DNA from: Ricordea florida
Lineage: Eukaryota; Cnidaria; Anthozoa; Corallimorpharia; Ricordeidae
Assembly (NCBI GenBank): GCA_949710005.1
Contig: OX453286.1
Coordinates: 13,429,742-13,493,741, forward strand
Length of the DNA stretch: 64,000 nt
Direction: 5' to 3'
Position numbers and translations under genes: made by a program
The notes under the pieces: model-generated
Told to the model about the DNA's origin: nothing
Database searches by the model: none
What the model saw: the letters and a program-made list of their open reading frames with translations, nothing else
Shown here: positions 61,031 to 64,000 of the stretch, one piece after another
Layout: every line of letters begins with the position of its first letter
How positions within the stretch are numbered: the first letter of the stretch is position 1

Positions 61031-64000
61031 TTTTTACGATTTGTCTATTTCTTTGATTTACCTATGTATTTACTTGATTAATAGATGTATTTGCCTTATT
61101 GGTTGATTGCTTTTACCTGGGTAAGTATTTACTTCATACGCCTATCTATTTACCTAATTCACGTAATTGTTTAACTGATTTAGCAGATGCGTTTAACTGA
61201 TTAACAGATGTATTTTCATAATTGGCCTATGTATTTACTTGACTAGTCTATGTCTTTATCTGATTAGCTGGTGTATCTACCTGATTAGCTGATGTATCTA
61301 CTTGAATACCTCTTCCACTCACTAGTACTTGAGAACTGGCCTTGTTGCCGATGTATTCGCCTGATTGGCTAATGTATTTTCCTGATCTACTTGACTGGCA
61401 GATGTATTTACCTCATTATCCTTTTTATTTACCTGATTAACGGATGGATTAACCTGATAATTCTAGGCATTTACCTGATTAGCCTATGCATTTACCTAAT
61501 CAGCCCTAGCACACACTAGTCTCTGAAATGTCCCTGCCTGCTCGAAGTATTTGTCTGGTTGGCCTATGTATTTTCCTAATTGGCCTATGCATTTACTTTA
61601 AAAACAGATCTTTCTATGTGATTTACAGCTTCGTTTACCTAATTAGCCTACGTGTTTAGCTAATTAGCTTATCTAATTAAATGATTAACCTATGATACAC
61701 TTATGTAGTTATCTGATTGGCTCATGATCGGTATAATTAGAAGATGTATTTTCCTAATCAGAGTATGCATTTACCGATTAGAAGATGTATTTGGCTGAGT
61801 AGCCTATGTATTTATCTCACTGGATGAAGGATTTACCTAATTGGCCTATTAATATACCTGCTCAGCAAATTTATTTACTTGATTAGCCTATAACACTAAC
61901 TAATTTCTTTATCTGTTTACCTGATTAGCCTATGTATTTGCTTAAATAGCCTATCTTTTTACCTGACTTTTAGATGGTTTACTTAGTTAGCCTATGTGTT
62001 TACTTAATTAGCAGCTATATGCTTAACTAATTAGCCTATGTATCTACCGGAGTGGCTTATGGATGTACCTGATTAACTAATAATATATTCCACTAGCCTA
62101 TTTACCTGATAAGCCCGTATATTTCCTAACTAGTTTACCTGTTATTTAATAAGCCCATATATATGCCTAATTAGCCTATATTTTTATCTTATTGCCTAAT
62201 AGTTTTACCTAGTAAGCCTATGTTTTTACTTGATTAGCAGCTATGCCTTAATGATTATCCTCTGCATCTACCAGACTGGCTTAAGGATGTACCTGATTGG
62301 TCTAATATATATACGATTAAGCTATTTATCTGATTAGCCCCTATAATTTCCTCATTAGTTTATATATTTACCTCATTATCCTATGTGTTGCCTAATTAGG
62401 CTACTTAGCTACGGGATTGGCCCATCTATATAGCTAATTAGCCTAACTATTTACCTGTTTGGTTTATATATTTCATTAATTGGTCTTTTTATCTAATTAG
62501 TCTTTTTTGCCTAATTACTTATCTTCTTACCTTATTGTCTAATAGTTTTACCTAGTTAGCCTATGTGTCTACCTAATTAGCAGGTATGCTTACCTGATTA
62601 GCCTATGTATTACCCGGATGGCTTATGGATGTACCTGATTGACTTATGATACATTCGATTAGGCTGTTTACCTTATTAGCCCATATTTATTCGTCTAATT
62701 AGTTTATCTGTTTATCTATTAAGCCTATATATATATGCCTAATTAGCCTATCTTTTTATATAAATTTACCTTTTAGCCTATGTATTTACTTGATTAGAAG
62801 CTACGCCTTACTGATTAGCCTCTTTATCTACCGGACTGGCTTAAGGATGCACCTGATAGGCCTATGATATATTTCATTAGCCTATCTACCTGATTAGCCC
62901 ATATATTTTGCTAATTATTTTATCCATTTATTTAATAAGCCTCTGTATTTTCTTTATTAGCCTATCTAGTCACCTGATTGGCCCATTTATATACCTAATT
63001 AACCTAAATATTAACCTGATAAGCTTATTAAGTTTTCCTAATATCTCTTTTTTATCAAGTTGGCCTATGTATTTGCCTTGTAAACTTATCGTTTTACTTG
63101 ACTTGTTGACTAGTCTAGATAGTTGGCCTATGGTTTAACTTAATTAGCAGCTATCCTTAACTGATTATCCTATGTATCTACCGGACTGGCTAATGGATGT
63201 ACCTGATTGACCTATGATATATTCGATTACCCTATTTAGCTGATTAGCGCATATATTTTCCTAATTAGTTTATCTGTTTATTTAAGTAGACTATGTATAT
63301 GCCTTTTACCTTGTCGCCTAATAAATTTACCTAGGTAGCCTATGCGTTGACTTGATTAGAAGCTGCGCTTTACTGTTAGCCTATGTATCTACCGGACTTG
63401 CTTCAAGATGTACCTAATAGGCCTATAATATAATCGATCAGTGTATTTACCTGAGTAGCAAATATAATTTTCTAATTAGTCTTTCTTTTTTATCTATTAG
63501 CATAATTAGCATCTCTACTCTCCTAATTAGGCTACCTATTTACCTGTTTATGCCGTCTATATAGCTAAATAGCCTAACCATTAAACTGATTAACTTATAT
63601 ATTTTCCTAATTATTCTCTTGATTTATCTAGATTGCCTATGTGTTTACTTGATTAGCGCATATATTTCCTAATTAGTTTATCTATTTATCTAATTAGCCT
63701 ATACTTTTGCTTAAGAAACTAGGTTTGTCCTTTATTGAATGAGAGTTTTACCTTCTTAGCCCATGTACCTACTTGATTAGCAGCTATGCTAAACTGATTA
63801 GCCTATGTGTCTACCGAACAGGCTTATGGTTGTACCTGATTGACCTTAGATATATTCAAGTAGCCTATTTACCTGATTAGCCCATATATTTTCCTAATTA
63901 GTTTACCTATTTATCTAATTAGCCTATATATTTGCCTTTTTACCTTATTGCCTAAAGGTTATACCTAGTTAGCCTTTGTCTACTTGATAAGCAGCTATTC
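61031..64000 (+). repeat. Diverged 21-bp minisatellite, forward, running off the window
   Basis: Forward monomers are present but unusually degenerate from 61031 to about 61900 (irregular spacing, extra segments such as cactagtacttgagaactgg and cacacactagtctctgaaat). They become regular again toward 64000. Forward orientation here breaks the palindrome rule: a reverse array would be expected after copy 3. No gene is seen. Confidence 0.85.

Noticed and set aside
1-64000. CRISPR-like regular spacing of repeats
   Set aside because: Repeats are directly adjacent with diverged monomers and no unique spacers; the content is clearly eukaryotic.

Overview
This is AT-rich eukaryotic DNA with no intact host gene. 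It looks metazoan and most likely cnidarian: a stony coral or other anthozoan is my best guess. The basis is a LINE with a PHD-type finger, a 2A-like motif, an APE endonuclease and a reverse transcriptase; a Penelope-type hammerhead ribozyme; a 9-bp-TSD MULE-like element; and TTAA and Helitron-like elements. The species call is inference.

The window is dominated by a nested repeat architecture. (1) A minisatellite with a monomer of about 21 bp (core CTAATTAG plus CCTATNTATTT) forms higher-order units of about 410 bp. (2) A unique-looking 'A block' of about 1.05 kb follows. (3) A second satellite, 'B', has a monomer of about 230 bp carrying AACGTAGCTGCTATTTG. These are laid out as minisatellite > A > B | B' < A' < minisatellite', that is, as giant inverted repeats. 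Copy 1 spans about 1719-24528 (turn near 11600), copy 2 about 24529-46105 (turn near 36950), and copy 3 about 46106-61030 (turn near 60060). In copy 3 the right arm is lost and diverged minisatellite runs to the window end. Bases 1-1718 are the tail of a preceding copy. The outer junctions at 1718/1719 and 46105/46106 share a flanking history; the one at 24528 differs.

Mobile elements sit inside this array, each in one copy only, so the sister copies give natural empty sites. They are a small TTAA-flanked element (4454-5151); a Helitron/Helentron-like non-autonomous element with a broken 19-aa-repeat protein (21290-23180); a nearly full-length but dead LINE (29559-33086); a palindromic MITE-like composite (37525-38745); a Penelope-derived 174-bp palindrome carrying a well-formed type I hammerhead ribozyme and a mutated mirror copy (46607-46837); and a 5.4-kb MULE-like element with 132-bp TIRs and a 9-bp TSD (47939-53376). 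The last has itself received a TTAA element with TIRs of about 460 bp (48072-49409) and a foldback element with tandem-repeat arms (50150-52058). The foldback carries a decayed protein-kinase N-lobe fragment.

The most interesting items are the three-tier palindromic satellite, the hammerhead hairpin, the kinase fragment inside a nested foldback, and a 155-codon protein-like frame in the A block. Most short hydrophobic open frames are translation artefacts of the 21-bp repeat. Boundaries of the repeat blocks are by eye and good to a few tens of bases. Transposon ends are base-exact only where a target duplication or an empty site is stated.
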